Assembly: GCA_947500575.1 (NCBI GenBank)
Contig: CANMSI010000003.1
Span: forward strand, 496,001-560,000
DNA length: 64,000 bases
Source of the DNA: an uncultured Flavobacteriaceae bacterium
Lineage (GTDB): Bacteria; Bacteroidota; Bacteroidia; Flavobacteriales; Flavobacteriaceae
Reading direction: 5' to 3'
How positions within the stretch are numbered: the first letter of the stretch is position 1; each line of letters begins with the position of its first letter. The notes below the pieces were generated by a model. The model was not told the DNA's origin, made no database searches, and was given only the letters and a program-made list of their open reading frames with translations. Below are positions 16,340 to 26,018 of this stretch, piece by piece. A program made the translations under genes and the position numbers.

Positions 16340-17629
16340 TTGGAAAGCTCCATTGCCATTATTGTCATCTCTTTAGTGTTATCTGCTTTCTTTTCGGGCA
16401 TGGAGATTGCTTTTGTTTCTGCCAATAAAATTCATATTGAGATTGAAAAGAAGCAAGAAGGTTTTTTAGCCAAAGTATTGGCTAGACTTACTAAAAAACC
16501 ATCAAAATTTATTGCTTCCATGCTTATTGGTAACAATATAGCCTTGGTGATTTATGGTTTGTTTATGGGTGATTTATTGATGAATTGGTTCTTAAGCCTA
16601 CAACCTACTCCAGATAGTTTTTTACATACATTGTTAACCGATTTTAACCTCCTCTCCCAAACCGTGGTCTCTACCTTGGTTATTTTGCTTACCGCAGAGT
16701 TTTTGCCCAAGGTGCTTTTTCAGATTTATGCAAATACCTTGTTAAAAGTATTGGCAATACCTGCTTATTTCTTTTATATCCTATTTCATTCTATTTCTTG
16801 GTTTGTAATTAAGATATCTGACTTTATACTCAAGGTATTTTTTAAAACAGACGGAGATGAAACACAATTGGCTTTTAGCAAAATAGAATTGGGAGATTAT
16901 ATCTCTGAACAAATGGAGACCGTAGAAGAGGAAGATGAAGTAGATTCCGAGATTCAAATTTTTCAAAATGCCTTAGATTTTTCGGCTGTAAAAGCGAGGG
17001 AAGTAATGGTGCCTCGAACAGAAATTACTGCGGTAGAATTACATGAAACCACCAAGAATTTAACAAAGTTGTTTACAGAAACAGGCTACTCTAAGATCAT
17101 TGTGTACAAAAGTACCATCGATAACATCATTGGTTATGTACATTCTTATGAGTTGTTTAAAAAACCGAAAACTATTAAAAGTATTTTGTTGCCAGTGGAG
17201 TTTGTACCGGAGACCATGCTTATTAATGACATTCTGAATGTTCTGACTAAAAAACGTAAAAGTATTGCTGTGGTCTTGGATGAGTATGGAGGTACTTCTG
17301 GAATTATGACCGTAGAAGATATTGTAGAAGAACTCTTTGGTGAAATAGAAGATGAACATGATTCAACAGATTTAATAGAAGAGCAAATCAACGAGCATAC
17401 GTTTAAGTTTTCTGCTAGACTCGAAGTGGATTATATCAATGAAAGCTATAAATTGGAACTGCCGAAAGGGGATGAATACGAAACTTTAGGAGGGCTAATT
17501 ATGAATGAAACTGGAGAAATTCCAGAACAAGATATTGAAATACGAATAGAAGATTTTGAGTTTACCATTTTGGAAGTATCCAACACAAAAATAGATTTGG
17601 TCTCTTTACGTGTTTTGGAAAAGGAATAA
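16340..17629 (+). CDS. CNNM/DUF21-CBS-CorC transporter-associated family protein (hemolysin-like)
   Basis: A 429-residue inner membrane protein: N-terminal DUF21 transmembrane domain (about 1-190), two CBS domains around residues 205-335 (AREVMVPRTEITAVE, SIAVVLDEYGGTSGIMTVEDIVEELFGEIEDEHD), and a C-terminal CorC/HlyC domain. Such proteins are related to the CNNM magnesium transporters. Despite the hemolysin label, a role in divalent cation transport is more likely. The start appears to be TTG at 16340: a stop lies upstream at 16325, no ATG lies between, and the next ATG (residue 20) would delete the first membrane helix. Confidence 0.88.
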   Translation: MESSIAIIVISLVLSAFFSGMEIAFVSANKIHIEIEKKQEGFLAKVLARLTKKPSKFIASMLIGNNIALVIYGLFMGDLLMNWFLSLQPTPDSFLHTLLTDFNLLSQTVVSTLVILLTAEFLPKVLFQIYANTLLKVLAIPAYFFYILFHSISWFVIKISDFILKVFFKTDGDETQLAFSKIELGDYISEQMETVEEEDEVDSEIQIFQNALDFSAVKAREVMVPRTEITAVELHETTKNLTKLFTETGYSKIIVYKSTIDNIIGYVHSYELFKKPKTIKSILLPVEFVPETMLINDILNVLTKKRKSIAVVLDEYGGTSGIMTVEDIVEELFGEIEDEHDSTDLIEEQINEHTFKFSARLEVDYINESYKLELPKGDEYETLGGLIMNETGEIPEQDIEIRIEDFEFTILEVSNTKIDLVSLRVLEKE

Positions 17630-17720
17630 GATGCCAATTTTAGGGAGATAGACGCGATTTCTTTTTTATTATTTCAAAGAAAATGGTAATTTCGCCAACT
17701 GATTTTAAACAACTTGCATT

Positions 17721-19829
17721 ATGGCAATTTTAGAGAATATTAGAAAACGTACCACGGTGTTAATCCTAATCATAGGTTTAGCATTATTTGCGTTTGTTAT
17801 ATCCGGGATTTTTACGGGGAATGATTTTGGGGGAGCCAAGATAGGATCGTCCATAGCTGAGATAAATGGAGAAGAAATTCCAATTGACAATTTTAAAAGA
17901 AAAATTGAAAATGCGAATAGATTTGGAAATAACTCCTCCCTGCAAATTGTTAATTCGGTTTGGGATCAGGAAGTGCGAAGTACTATTTTAGCGCAGCAAT
18001 TTGAAGATCTAGGTATTGATATTGAGCAAGATCAAATCATCAATTTTATTAAAACCAACCCTGCCTATAGTCAAAATCCTCAATTTTTAGATGATAGCGG
18101 TATTTTCGATGAGGCAAAGTTCAGAGATTTTATAGCAGATCTAAAAAATAATGCTCCCAGACAGTACGATCTTTGGTTGCAAGATGAGCAGAATATTATT
18201 CAGAGAGCAAAAGAACAGACCTACTTTAATTTAATAAAAGCAGGTGTAGGTGCTACGCTAAAAGAAGGAGAAATAGATTATAAGCTAGCCAATGATAAGG
18301 TGGATATCCGATACGTAAGAGTGCCTTATACTTCTATTGCTGATACTACCATTACTGTTACTAAAGGAGAAATAGATGCCTATATAAAGGAACACAAGGA
18401 AGATTACAAGCAAGAAAAAGCGAGAGATATTCGGTTTGTATATTTTGAGGAAAACCCATCTTTAGGTGACGAAGCAGCGATTAAAGAGGAAATCTCCCAA
18501 TTATTGGAAGATAAAATTGATAAAGCAAAAGACACTACCTATGTAGAATTAGGTTTTAGAAATACGAAAGATGTAGCTGCTTTCTTGGATGAAAACTCGG
18601 ATGTTAAGTTCGATACCATTTACAAAGCGAAAAAAGATTTACCGGCGGTTTTTGCAGATACATTGATGACCTTGGAAGTAGGACAAACTTTTGGTCCTTA
18701 CAAAGATGCAGATACTTTTAAGGTGTCTAAAATGGTCAATAGAAAAGCAAATGGTTCCGTAAAAGCAAGTCATATTCTAATAGCATATACTGGTGCGGAA
18801 AGAGCTAATCCTGAAGTTACAAGAACGAAAGAAGAGGCTGAGGAAAAGGCAAATGAGGTGTTAAAAGAAGCTTTGAAGAATGGAGCAGACTTTGCCCTTT
18901 TGGCAAGAGATAACTCCGATGGGCCTTCAGCTCCTAAAGGGGGAGATTTAGGATATTTCCAAGAAGGTATTATGACTCCTAAATTTAACGACTTTGCTTT
19001 TGGAAACAATGAAGGACACGTTGGTTTGGTAGAAACTGAGTTTGGATATCATATTGTTAGAGTAGACGATAAAGAAGATATTGTTCAGATCGCTACTTTG
19101 GTAAGAGCTATTGAGGCTTCAGAAGAGACGAGTAATAAGCTGTTTACAGATGCCACCAAATTTGAAATGGCAACTACGACTTCAGATAGAGCATTTGAAG
19201 AAATTGCAAAAGAAAGTGAGTATGCAGTACGTCCTGTAAATAAGATCAAAGAAATGGACGAAAATCTTCCTGGACTTTCTGCTCAGAGAAGTATTGTACA
19301 ATGGGCATTTAATTCGGAAACAGCCGTTGGAGATATCAAACGTTTTAATATCAATAATGGATATGCGGTTGTGCAATTAACGGAAACCTATGAAGAAGGT
19401 GTAATGTCTTCTGAAGAAGCTTCTGCGCAGGTACTTCCTAAAATCCGCAAAGAAAGAAAAGCGGCTCAAATTATAAGCGCAAATCAAGGGAAGTCATTGG
19501 ACGATTTTGCGAAAGATAATAATATATCTGTAGCTACAGCGTCTGCCTTAACGGTCAAATCTCCAACCATTCCTGGGGCTGGTAATGAACCATTAGTAGT
19601 AGGTACCGCCTTTGCTATTGGCCAAGATGCCGTATCCGGTTTGTTAGAAGGAGAAACAGGTGTCTTTATGGTAGCGGTGACGAAGAAAGAAGAGGCTACT
19701 AAATTAGATAATTACAGTACCTATGCTAACTCTATTAAATCAGCAAACGCGGGCAAAGTGTTTTCTGCGGTATACAACGCATTAAAAGAAGCTTCTGAAA
19801 TAGAAGATAATAGAGCTACTTTTTACTAG
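17721..19829 (+). CDS. ppiD: Periplasmic peptidyl-prolyl isomerase/foldase, PpiD/SurA-like
   Basis: A 702-residue protein anchored by one N-terminal helix (TVLILIIGLALFAFVISGIF, about 11-30), followed by a SurA_N-like chaperone region. The parvulin domain begins at KASHILIAY, with the family landmarks GGDLGYFQEGIMTPKFNDFAF and FGYHIVRV. A second, degenerate parvulin-like region and a long helical tail follow. The architecture is that of PpiD, which assists folding of outer membrane proteins leaving the Sec translocon. It ends the coaX operon region; a strong terminator follows. Confidence 0.87.
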   Translation: MAILENIRKRTTVLILIIGLALFAFVISGIFTGNDFGGAKIGSSIAEINGEEIPIDNFKRKIENANRFGNNSSLQIVNSVWDQEVRSTILAQQFEDLGIDIEQDQIINFIKTNPAYSQNPQFLDDSGIFDEAKFRDFIADLKNNAPRQYDLWLQDEQNIIQRAKEQTYFNLIKAGVGATLKEGEIDYKLANDKVDIRYVRVPYTSIADTTITVTKGEIDAYIKEHKEDYKQEKARDIRFVYFEENPSLGDEAAIKEEISQLLEDKIDKAKDTTYVELGFRNTKDVAAFLDENSDVKFDTIYKAKKDLPAVFADTLMTLEVGQTFGPYKDADTFKVSKMVNRKANGSVKASHILIAYTGAERANPEVTRTKEEAEEKANEVLKEALKNGADFALLARDNSDGPSAPKGGDLGYFQEGIMTPKFNDFAFGNNEGHVGLVETEFGYHIVRVDDKEDIVQIATLVRAIEASEETSNKLFTDATKFEMATTTSDRAFEEIAKESEYAVRPVNKIKEMDENLPGLSAQRSIVQWAFNSETAVGDIKRFNINNGYAVVQLTETYEEGVMSSEEASAQVLPKIRKERKAAQIISANQGKSLDDFAKDNNISVATASALTVKSPTIPGAGNEPLVVGTAFAIGQDAVSGLLEGETGVFMVAVTKKEEATKLDNYSTYANSIKSANAGKVFSAVYNALKEASEIEDNRATFY

Positions 19830-19858
19830 AAAGTATAACACCAAAAGAACGAATAAAA

Positions 19859-19886
19859 AGCGGCTACTTCAGTAGTCGCTTTTTTT
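19859..19886. terminator. Bidirectional terminator between ppiD and the GHMP kinase
   Basis: A 10-bp stem (19859-19868 with 19871-19880, one G-T pair) has a run of seven T on the plus side and AAAAA on the left, giving T runs on both strands. It serves both converging genes and overlaps the stop codon of the minus-strand gene. Confidence 0.85.
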
Positions 19887-20820
19887 ATAGGATCATTTTA
19901 TGGTAGGGAAGTACGGTATGAAATCCTTTTTCCTTAAAATAAGCTGGTGTTTGTTCATCCCCGGCAGCTAATATAAAATCGCCACCCCAAGCCCCTAGAC
20001 TCTTAATACTTCCCTTATAATCTGGAAAGAGTGTTTTTTTTACGGTAGAAATGCCTAAAATAGCAGACAATAGCGCTTCATGTTTTTCGATGAGCATGCT
20101 AAAGTCTGAAAGCGTTTTAGAAACCAAAATATCTTTTGTAACTGCGTTGATCTTTGTGGTAGTGGCCTTAAGATCAAAGTTTTGTTTTCGATATTGAATA
20201 ATTCCTGTTCGGCTGTTCTGTTTTTTATTAAGATGAACAAAGTATAAGTGCTTGGCAAATAATGGCTTAAAAACCACCTCTTGTATTGCTGGTTTTTGAT
20301 CTTTTAGTTGATATAAAATTGGATGGTTGTTTTGTGCCGCTGCAATATCATATCCACTGCCAGAAAATGCACCCCAAAGCAATGAATATGCATCTATCTG
20401 AGCCCATTGGGCAATATTATTTATTAAGGTAGAAGAAGAGCCTAAACCCCAATTTCTTGGAAAGGAAAGGGTTGTGGTCACCTGATATCCATGGTCTGTG
20501 TTTAAAAATTTCGAATTCAATTTTTGAGCAGTAGTCAAAATTTGAACCAATGTTTTTAAAGTGTTGGTTTCTTCTTGAGATGCCACATCTAAATGTAGTT
20601 TTTCGGGATGGCTTCGAAACGCTTTTAAGTCTATGGTAGTTTCAAACCAAGTAATGTCTTTTTCATCTTTGCTAATCCAATGTAATTGATTTTTTTCTAT
20701 TTCTTTTACAACTAAGCTTTGTCCGTAGGAAGTTGGAAGTGCAAAGCCAAAGGCACCATCTAGTACAAGGTATTCCCCGCTAATTAGTAATTTTCCGTTG
20801 CTGTAAAATTCCTTACTCAT
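19885..20820 (-). CDS. GYDIA family GHMP kinase
   Basis: A 311-residue kinase of the GHMP fold. Seen: N-terminal GKLLISGEYLVLDGAFGFALP (9-29), the ATP-binding GLGSSST (125-131), and the GSGYDIAAA motif (154-162) that names the family. A C-terminal SLGAWGGDFILAAG matches GHMP motif 3. It overlaps the HMG-CoA reductase gene by 4 bases. That context strongly suggests a mevalonate-pathway kinase step (mevalonate or phosphomevalonate kinase) in isoprenoid synthesis. Which phosphorylation it carries out is not settled by the sequence. Confidence 0.87.
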   Translation of the reverse strand: MSKEFYSNGKLLISGEYLVLDGAFGFALPTSYGQSLVVKEIEKNQLHWISKDEKDITWFETTIDLKAFRSHPEKLHLDVASQEETNTLKTLVQILTTAQKLNSKFLNTDHGYQVTTTLSFPRNWGLGSSSTLINNIAQWAQIDAYSLLWGAFSGSGYDIAAAQNNHPILYQLKDQKPAIQEVVFKPLFAKHLYFVHLNKKQNSRTGIIQYRKQNFDLKATTTKINAVTKDILVSKTLSDFSMLIEKHEALLSAILGISTVKKTLFPDYKGSIKSLGAWGGDFILAAGDEQTPAYFKEKGFHTVLPYHKMIL

Positions 20821-22139
20821 TTAGCGTTTTGCAATTGCTCAAATGCCGCTACTACCGCACTGTGGGTTACCGTATTTGTTTTAAAATGATTCACTAAGAC
20901 CTTTTTTTCAGCCTCTGTTGCATTTAGTTGATTTAGGATATTGAGCAAGTGCATTTTCATATGCCCTTGTTGTATTCCAGTAGTTACAAGAGACCGAACG
21001 GCTGCAAAATTTTGTGCCAAACCTGCTACCGCAACTATTTGCATTAATTCTACCGCAGTTGGTTTTTGCAGGATTTCTAATGTCAATTTTGCCAGAGGAT
21101 GTAGACTTGTTAATCCGCCTACGGTACCCAAAGCTAATGGAAGTTCAATCCAAAATTTAAAAATCCCATTTGTTACTTCTGCGTGGGTAAGACTGCTATA
21201 TTTTCCATCTTTGGACGCATAGGCATGGACACCTGCTTCTATGGCCCTAAAATCATTACCGGTGGCTAAGACTACCGCATCAATACCATTCATAATCCCT
21301 TTATTATGAGTAACAGCTCTAAAAGGTTCTGCCTTGGCAATGGCAACAGCTCTCACCATTTTTTCTGCAAAAACATTGGGATCCACAGAAGGATCATCGT
21401 TTAAAGAAGCAACAGGGCATTCAACTTCCGCACGTACAATGCAATTAGGTACGTAATTAGATAGAATACTCATCACCACTTCTATCCGTTTTTCGGTATC
21501 TGAAAATGACTCATAACGTACAGCTTGTTCTTTTAAGGTATTGGCAAATTGTTCTAAACAAGAATTAATGAAATTAGCTCCCATTGCGTCTAAAGTTTCA
21601 AATGTGCAATGTAACTGATAGTAGTTTTTTAAAGCAGCAGTCTTATTTCTAAGTTCAATGCCCGTTATTCCACCACCTCGTTTCTCCATATTTGCCGTGA
21701 TATTAGCAGTGTCTTTTCTAAATCTGGGCTGGAGAGAATCAATAAAGCCTTGTAATTTCTTAACATCGCCTTCGTACATGAAATGAACCTGTCCAATCTT
21801 TTCAGTCCCAATAACGCTGGCTTTGAAACCTCCCCTGGACAACCAAAATTTAGCGGCTTTACTAGCAGCAGCTACAACAGAACTTTCTTCAATAGCCATA
21901 GGAATAGCATACAGCTTGTTGTTAATTAAAAAATTTGGAGCAACTCCCAGAGGTAAATAATAATTGGTGATGGTATTTTCAATAAACTCATCATGCAATT
22001 TTTGTAATATCACATCCGAATTACAGTACTGGGCAAGCGTCTGTTTTGAGGCGGTTGAATTGTTGGTGTAGTTCGAGGTAATCCACTCTATTTTTTCTGC
22101 TTTTGTCAGTTTAGAAAAACCCTCGATAGGCGAAGTCAT
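20817..22139 (-). CDS. mvaA: Hydroxymethylglutaryl-CoA reductase, class II type
   Basis: A 440-residue enzyme interconverting HMG-CoA and mevalonate. Class II features: MAIEESSVVAAASKAAKFW with the catalytic glutamate, THNKGIMNGID with the catalytic lysine, GTVGGLTSLHPLA, and the C-terminal QQGHMKMHL with the catalytic histidine. Class II enzymes are often labelled degradative, but in flavobacteria they supply the mevalonate route; the adjoining GHMP kinase supports the biosynthetic direction. The ATG at 22139 (MTSPIEGF) is chosen over an in-frame start at 22214, because a TATATTTG element lies between the two. Confidence 0.93.
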   Translation of the reverse strand: MTSPIEGFSKLTKAEKIEWITSNYTNNSTASKQTLAQYCNSDVILQKLHDEFIENTITNYYLPLGVAPNFLINNKLYAIPMAIEESSVVAAASKAAKFWLSRGGFKASVIGTEKIGQVHFMYEGDVKKLQGFIDSLQPRFRKDTANITANMEKRGGGITGIELRNKTAALKNYYQLHCTFETLDAMGANFINSCLEQFANTLKEQAVRYESFSDTEKRIEVVMSILSNYVPNCIVRAEVECPVASLNDDPSVDPNVFAEKMVRAVAIAKAEPFRAVTHNKGIMNGIDAVVLATGNDFRAIEAGVHAYASKDGKYSSLTHAEVTNGIFKFWIELPLALGTVGGLTSLHPLAKLTLEILQKPTAVELMQIVAVAGLAQNFAAVRSLVTTGIQQGHMKMHLLNILNQLNATEAEKKVLVNHFKTNTVTHSAVVAAFEQLQNAK

Positions 22140-22159
22140 ATGCGCTTGGTTTGTTGCTT

Positions 22160-22167
22160 CAAATATA
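22160..22167 (-). promoter_or_regulatory. Probable -7 element for mvaA and the GHMP kinase
   Basis: The minus strand reads TATATTTG (TAnnTTTG), 20 bases before the ATG at 22139. No TTG sits at the usual -33 distance, so the call is tentative. Confidence 0.4.
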
Positions 22168-22303
22168 GTGATAAAGCAAATATGCTTCGGGAGTACTACC
22201 CAGAACTTCACCACCCTTGTTAAATTGCAATATTTTAAGTTTAAAGTTTAGTTTTCTGTCAAATTATTAGTAAACTTGAAAGTTTTAATCATTTTTTTTA
22301 AAT

Positions 22304-24460
22304 ATGCGACGATTTATCTATACGCTGGTAGCAATTGGACTTTTTACTTCTTCTTTTGCACAAGAAAAGCAAATATCATTAGAGGAGATTTGGGGGGATA
22401 CTTTTAAAACGGAAGGCATTGAAGTTTTACGCTCCATGAAGAACGGAAAGCAATACACAGTGCTCTCTAAAAATGAAGAGGGAAGTACAGTAGATATGTA
22501 TGATTATGCAACTCAGGAAAAGGTAGGTACAGTAGTATCTTCTGCGGATGCAGCTGCTATACCTGTATTTAGCTCTTATGCTTTTAATGCGGATGAAACA
22601 AAAGTACTTTTAGCGACGGAGGTAGAGCCTATTTTTAGACGTTCTAGACTAGGAATTTACTATGTATATGACAGAGCTTCCAAAGCCATTGTAAAAATTG
22701 CAGATACTAAAATTCAAGAACCTTCTTTATCTCCAAATGGGAAGGAAGTGGCTTATGTTTATAATAATAACATCTATAGAGTTGACATCACAAATGGGAA
22801 ACGTACGCAGGTCACTACCGATGGCGAGAAGAATAAGATAATTAATGGAGTTACGGATTGGGTATATGAAGAAGAATTTGCCTTTGTAAAGGCATATGCT
22901 TGGAATGCTGACGGCTCCAAGATCGCTTTTTTACGTTTTGATGAAACTCGGGTACCAGAATTCTCTATGGATATGTATGGCTCTGAATTATACCAAGTTC
23001 AAAATGTTTTTAAATACCCAAAAGCAGGAGAGGATAATGCCTTGGTAAGTCTTCATATATATGATGTAGCTTCTGCTAAAACGTCTAAAGTAGCTATACA
23101 AGATGCGTATTATATTCCAAGAATAAAATGGATGAATAACCCTAGATATCTAAGTGTACAAACGACCAATAGACATCAAAATACATTAAAACTACATCAG
23201 GTAAACACTACTGATAATTCTGTTACTCTCTTGTTAGAAGAAAAGGATGATGCCTATGTAGATGTTACAGACAACCTCACTTTCTTGGCAGATGATAGTT
23301 TTATTTGGACCAGCGAAAAAGACGGATACAATCATATTTATCTTCATAGTTCGGAGGGAAAACTAGTAAATCAGATTAGCAAAGGTGCTTGGGAGGTTAC
23401 CAGGTATTATGGATATGATCAGAATGAAGATCGTGTTTATTATCAATCTACAGAAAATGGCTCCATTAATAGAGATGTATATAGTGTAGATAGCAGTGGT
23501 AAAAATAAAAAAAGGCTAACACAAGGTGAAGGTCAGAATGCTGCTGCGTTTAGCTCCAATTTCACGTATTTTATCAATACTTTTTCTAGCGCAACAACAC
23601 CTCCAACATATACTTTACACAAGGCATTAAATGGCAAGAAAGTAAAGGACATCAAAGATAATTCTGCTGTTTTAAATACATTAGCGTCATATGAAATAAG
23701 CCCTAAAGAATTTTCTACAATTTCCATTAATGGAAATGATTTAAATATGTGGATGATTAAACCTAAGAATTTTGACCCTTCCAAGAAGTACCCTTTGTTC
23801 ATGTTTCAATATAGCGGCCCTGGTTCACAGCAAGTATCCAATAGATGGATGAGTGCAAATGATTACTGGTATCAAATGTTGGCTTCTGAAGGGTATATTA
23901 TTGCCTGTGTTGATGGTAGAGGAACAGGACTGAAGGGGCGTGATTTTAAAAAGGTAACCCAAAAAGAGTTGGGCAAGTATGAAGTGGAAGATCAGATTGC
24001 GGTAGCAAAAAAACTAAGTGAACGGCCCTATATTGATGAGAGCAGAACTGGAATTTGGGGTTGGAGTTATGGTGGTTTTATGGCTACGAATTGCATTTTA
24101 AAAGGGAATGATGTTTTTGAAATGGCTATTGCAGTTGCTCCAGTAACTAGCTGGCGTTTTTATGATACTATTTATACAGAAAGATATATGCAAACGCCGC
24201 AGGAAAATGCAAGCGGTTATGATGATAATTCACCTTTTAATTACCCAGAGTTACTTGAAGGAAAATATTTATTAGTGCATGGTTCTGGAGATGATAATGT
24301 ACATGTGCAAAATACCATGCGAATGATTGAAGCTTTGGTCCAAGCAAATAAGGATTTTGAATGGGCTATTTATCCAGACAAGGCACATAGCATTCGAGGC
24401 GGTAACACAAGACTTCATTTGTATACTAAAATGACCAAATTTATCAAAGCAAACTTATAA
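22304..24460 (+). CDS. Dipeptidyl peptidase IV (S9B family)
   Basis: A 718-residue exported serine peptidase. A signal peptide ends near SSFAQ (residue 20). The N-terminal eight-bladed propeller contains the S9B landmark DWVYEEEF with its two glutamates that bind the substrate amino terminus. The alpha/beta hydrolase domain has the catalytic triad Ser588 (GWSYGG), Asp663 (GSGDDNVH) and His695 (KAHSIRGG). It removes X-Pro and X-Ala dipeptides from peptide N-termini in the periplasm. A peptide transporter gene starts 15 bases downstream in the same operon. Confidence 0.95.
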   Translation: MRRFIYTLVAIGLFTSSFAQEKQISLEEIWGDTFKTEGIEVLRSMKNGKQYTVLSKNEEGSTVDMYDYATQEKVGTVVSSADAAAIPVFSSYAFNADETKVLLATEVEPIFRRSRLGIYYVYDRASKAIVKIADTKIQEPSLSPNGKEVAYVYNNNIYRVDITNGKRTQVTTDGEKNKIINGVTDWVYEEEFAFVKAYAWNADGSKIAFLRFDETRVPEFSMDMYGSELYQVQNVFKYPKAGEDNALVSLHIYDVASAKTSKVAIQDAYYIPRIKWMNNPRYLSVQTTNRHQNTLKLHQVNTTDNSVTLLLEEKDDAYVDVTDNLTFLADDSFIWTSEKDGYNHIYLHSSEGKLVNQISKGAWEVTRYYGYDQNEDRVYYQSTENGSINRDVYSVDSSGKNKKRLTQGEGQNAAAFSSNFTYFINTFSSATTPPTYTLHKALNGKKVKDIKDNSAVLNTLASYEISPKEFSTISINGNDLNMWMIKPKNFDPSKKYPLFMFQYSGPGSQQVSNRWMSANDYWYQMLASEGYIIACVDGRGTGLKGRDFKKVTQKELGKYEVEDQIAVAKKLSERPYIDESRTGIWGWSYGGFMATNCILKGNDVFEMAIAVAPVTSWRFYDTIYTERYMQTPQENASGYDDNSPFNYPELLEGKYLLVHGSGDDNVHVQNTMRMIEALVQANKDFEWAIYPDKAHSIRGGNTRLHLYTKMTKFIKANL

Positions 24461-24475
24461 TTAAACCACTATACT

Positions 24476-26008
24476 ATGGCTGATACAGCACAAAATAACG
24501 ATCAGGAAGAACTCTTTGGCCACCCAAAGGGTCTTTATTACCTATTTTTTGCAGAACTCTGGGAGCGTTTTAGTTTCTATGGAATGCGAGCATTGCTGAC
24601 ACTTTACATGGTGAAAGTGATTTTCGAATCTTTAGTAGAACGAGATTATGCTGCAGCGGCAGTATATGCTTCATATGGTTCTTTGGTATATGCATCTACC
24701 GTAATTGGAGGAAGAATTTCGGATAAGATTTTGGGAATGAGACAATCCATTTTCTTAGGAGGAATTCTAATGGCCATTGGGCACTTTGTTCTGGCAATAG
24801 AAAACAATATGGCTTTTTTCTTGGCATTGGCATTTATTGTGGTAGGGAATGGATTTTTTAAACCCAATATTTCAACCTTCGTGGGAACCTTATACAAACA
24901 TGGAGATCCCAAAAAGGATGTTGGTTTTACCATTTTTTATATGGGAATTAATATTGGAGGATTTGCGGCTCCATTGCTTTGTGGATGGTTAGGAGAAGCC
25001 TATGGCTGGCACTATGGTTTTGGATTGGCTGGTATTGGAATGCTTACTGGTTTAATTGTTTTTTGGAGTGGAATTAAAAAGAATGTTTTTGGAGATCGCG
25101 GCTTACCTCCAAGTCAAGAAGTTTTTGAAAAGAAAGTAATGGGAATACCGCAAAAAACGCTCATTCCTATTCTATCCTTTTTAGCGGCACCATTAATTGC
25201 CTTTCTCCTGTATTCTTATAAATCTTTAGGCGAAAAAGGAACTTTGCTAGAAGACCAGAATATTGTAAATATTATTTTTAAAGTAATTGGAGTAGCTGTT
25301 TTAGCGTATATGGCATATGTAATGTACAAGGCCACTTTGGAGGAACGGAAAAAACTCTTTATGGCTATTTTGATTACCTTCTTTATGACCATTTTTTGGG
25401 GCTTTCATGAACTTCACGGTAGTGTAATTACCTTATTTGCAGAGCGAAATGTAAACCTTTCTGTTATTAATGCAAGTCAGACAAACTCTTTAAACTCGCT
25501 TTTCATTTTCGTATTGGCAATACCTGTATCACTCCTTTGGACCTACTTGTCTAAAAAGAACTTAAACCCAAGAACACCCTATAAGTTTGGAATGGGACTG
25601 ATCTTGGCAGGAATTAGTTTTTATGTGGTTTCACTGAGTGGATCTAGTGCCGATGCAAACGGAATGGTGCCTTTCTCCTATTTGTTATGGCTATATTTTA
25701 TTATCTCAGTAGGAGAATTATTTATGTCTCCCGTAGGCTTATCTAAAATCACTGATTTATCTCCAAAACGTATTGTAGCCTTTATGATGGGGATATGGTT
25801 CTTATCTTCTGCCTATGCATTTCAGATAGTTGGATTTATTTCTAAACAGTTGGCTATTGAAAGTACGGATAGTAATGTTGGAGGATTGGATACCTTAAAT
25901 GTGTATTTGGACGGTTTTAGTCTAATTGCTAAATATTCTTTTGTGGCTGGTATTGTAGTATTGGTATTTTCGCCATTAATGAAGCGGTTAATGGGGAAAG
26001 TACATTAG
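24476..26008 (+). CDS. Proton-dependent oligopeptide transporter, POT/PTR family
   Basis: A 510-residue MFS protein with about 14 hydrophobic segments. POT signatures: the proton-coupling ELWERFSFYGMRALL near residue 26 (ExxER), and the PTR2 motif GNGFFKPNIST around residue 124. These carriers import di- and tripeptides with protons across the inner membrane. The gene is 15 bases after dipeptidyl peptidase IV, which releases dipeptides, so the pair forms a peptide scavenging unit. The terminator for this transcript lies inside the 3' end of the converging comEC gene. Confidence 0.93.
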   Translation: MADTAQNNDQEELFGHPKGLYYLFFAELWERFSFYGMRALLTLYMVKVIFESLVERDYAAAAVYASYGSLVYASTVIGGRISDKILGMRQSIFLGGILMAIGHFVLAIENNMAFFLALAFIVVGNGFFKPNISTFVGTLYKHGDPKKDVGFTIFYMGINIGGFAAPLLCGWLGEAYGWHYGFGLAGIGMLTGLIVFWSGIKKNVFGDRGLPPSQEVFEKKVMGIPQKTLIPILSFLAAPLIAFLLYSYKSLGEKGTLLEDQNIVNIIFKVIGVAVLAYMAYVMYKATLEERKKLFMAILITFFMTIFWGFHELHGSVITLFAERNVNLSVINASQTNSLNSLFIFVLAIPVSLLWTYLSKKNLNPRTPYKFGMGLILAGISFYVVSLSGSSADANGMVPFSYLLWLYFIISVGELFMSPVGLSKITDLSPKRIVAFMMGIWFLSSAYAFQIVGFISKQLAIESTDSNVGGLDTLNVYLDGFSLIAKYSFVAGIVVLVFSPLMKRLMGKVH

Positions 26009-26018
26009 TGTACATTTC

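Noticed and set aside
20941-21222. Plus-strand ORF of 93 codons with many cysteines opposite mvaA
   Set aside because: It lies wholly inside HMG-CoA reductase in the opposite direction and has no signal, family pattern or start context; a coding shadow.
22140-22214. Longer start for HMG-CoA reductase
   Set aside because: A TATATTTG element lies within the extension and the family begins at the shorter ATG.
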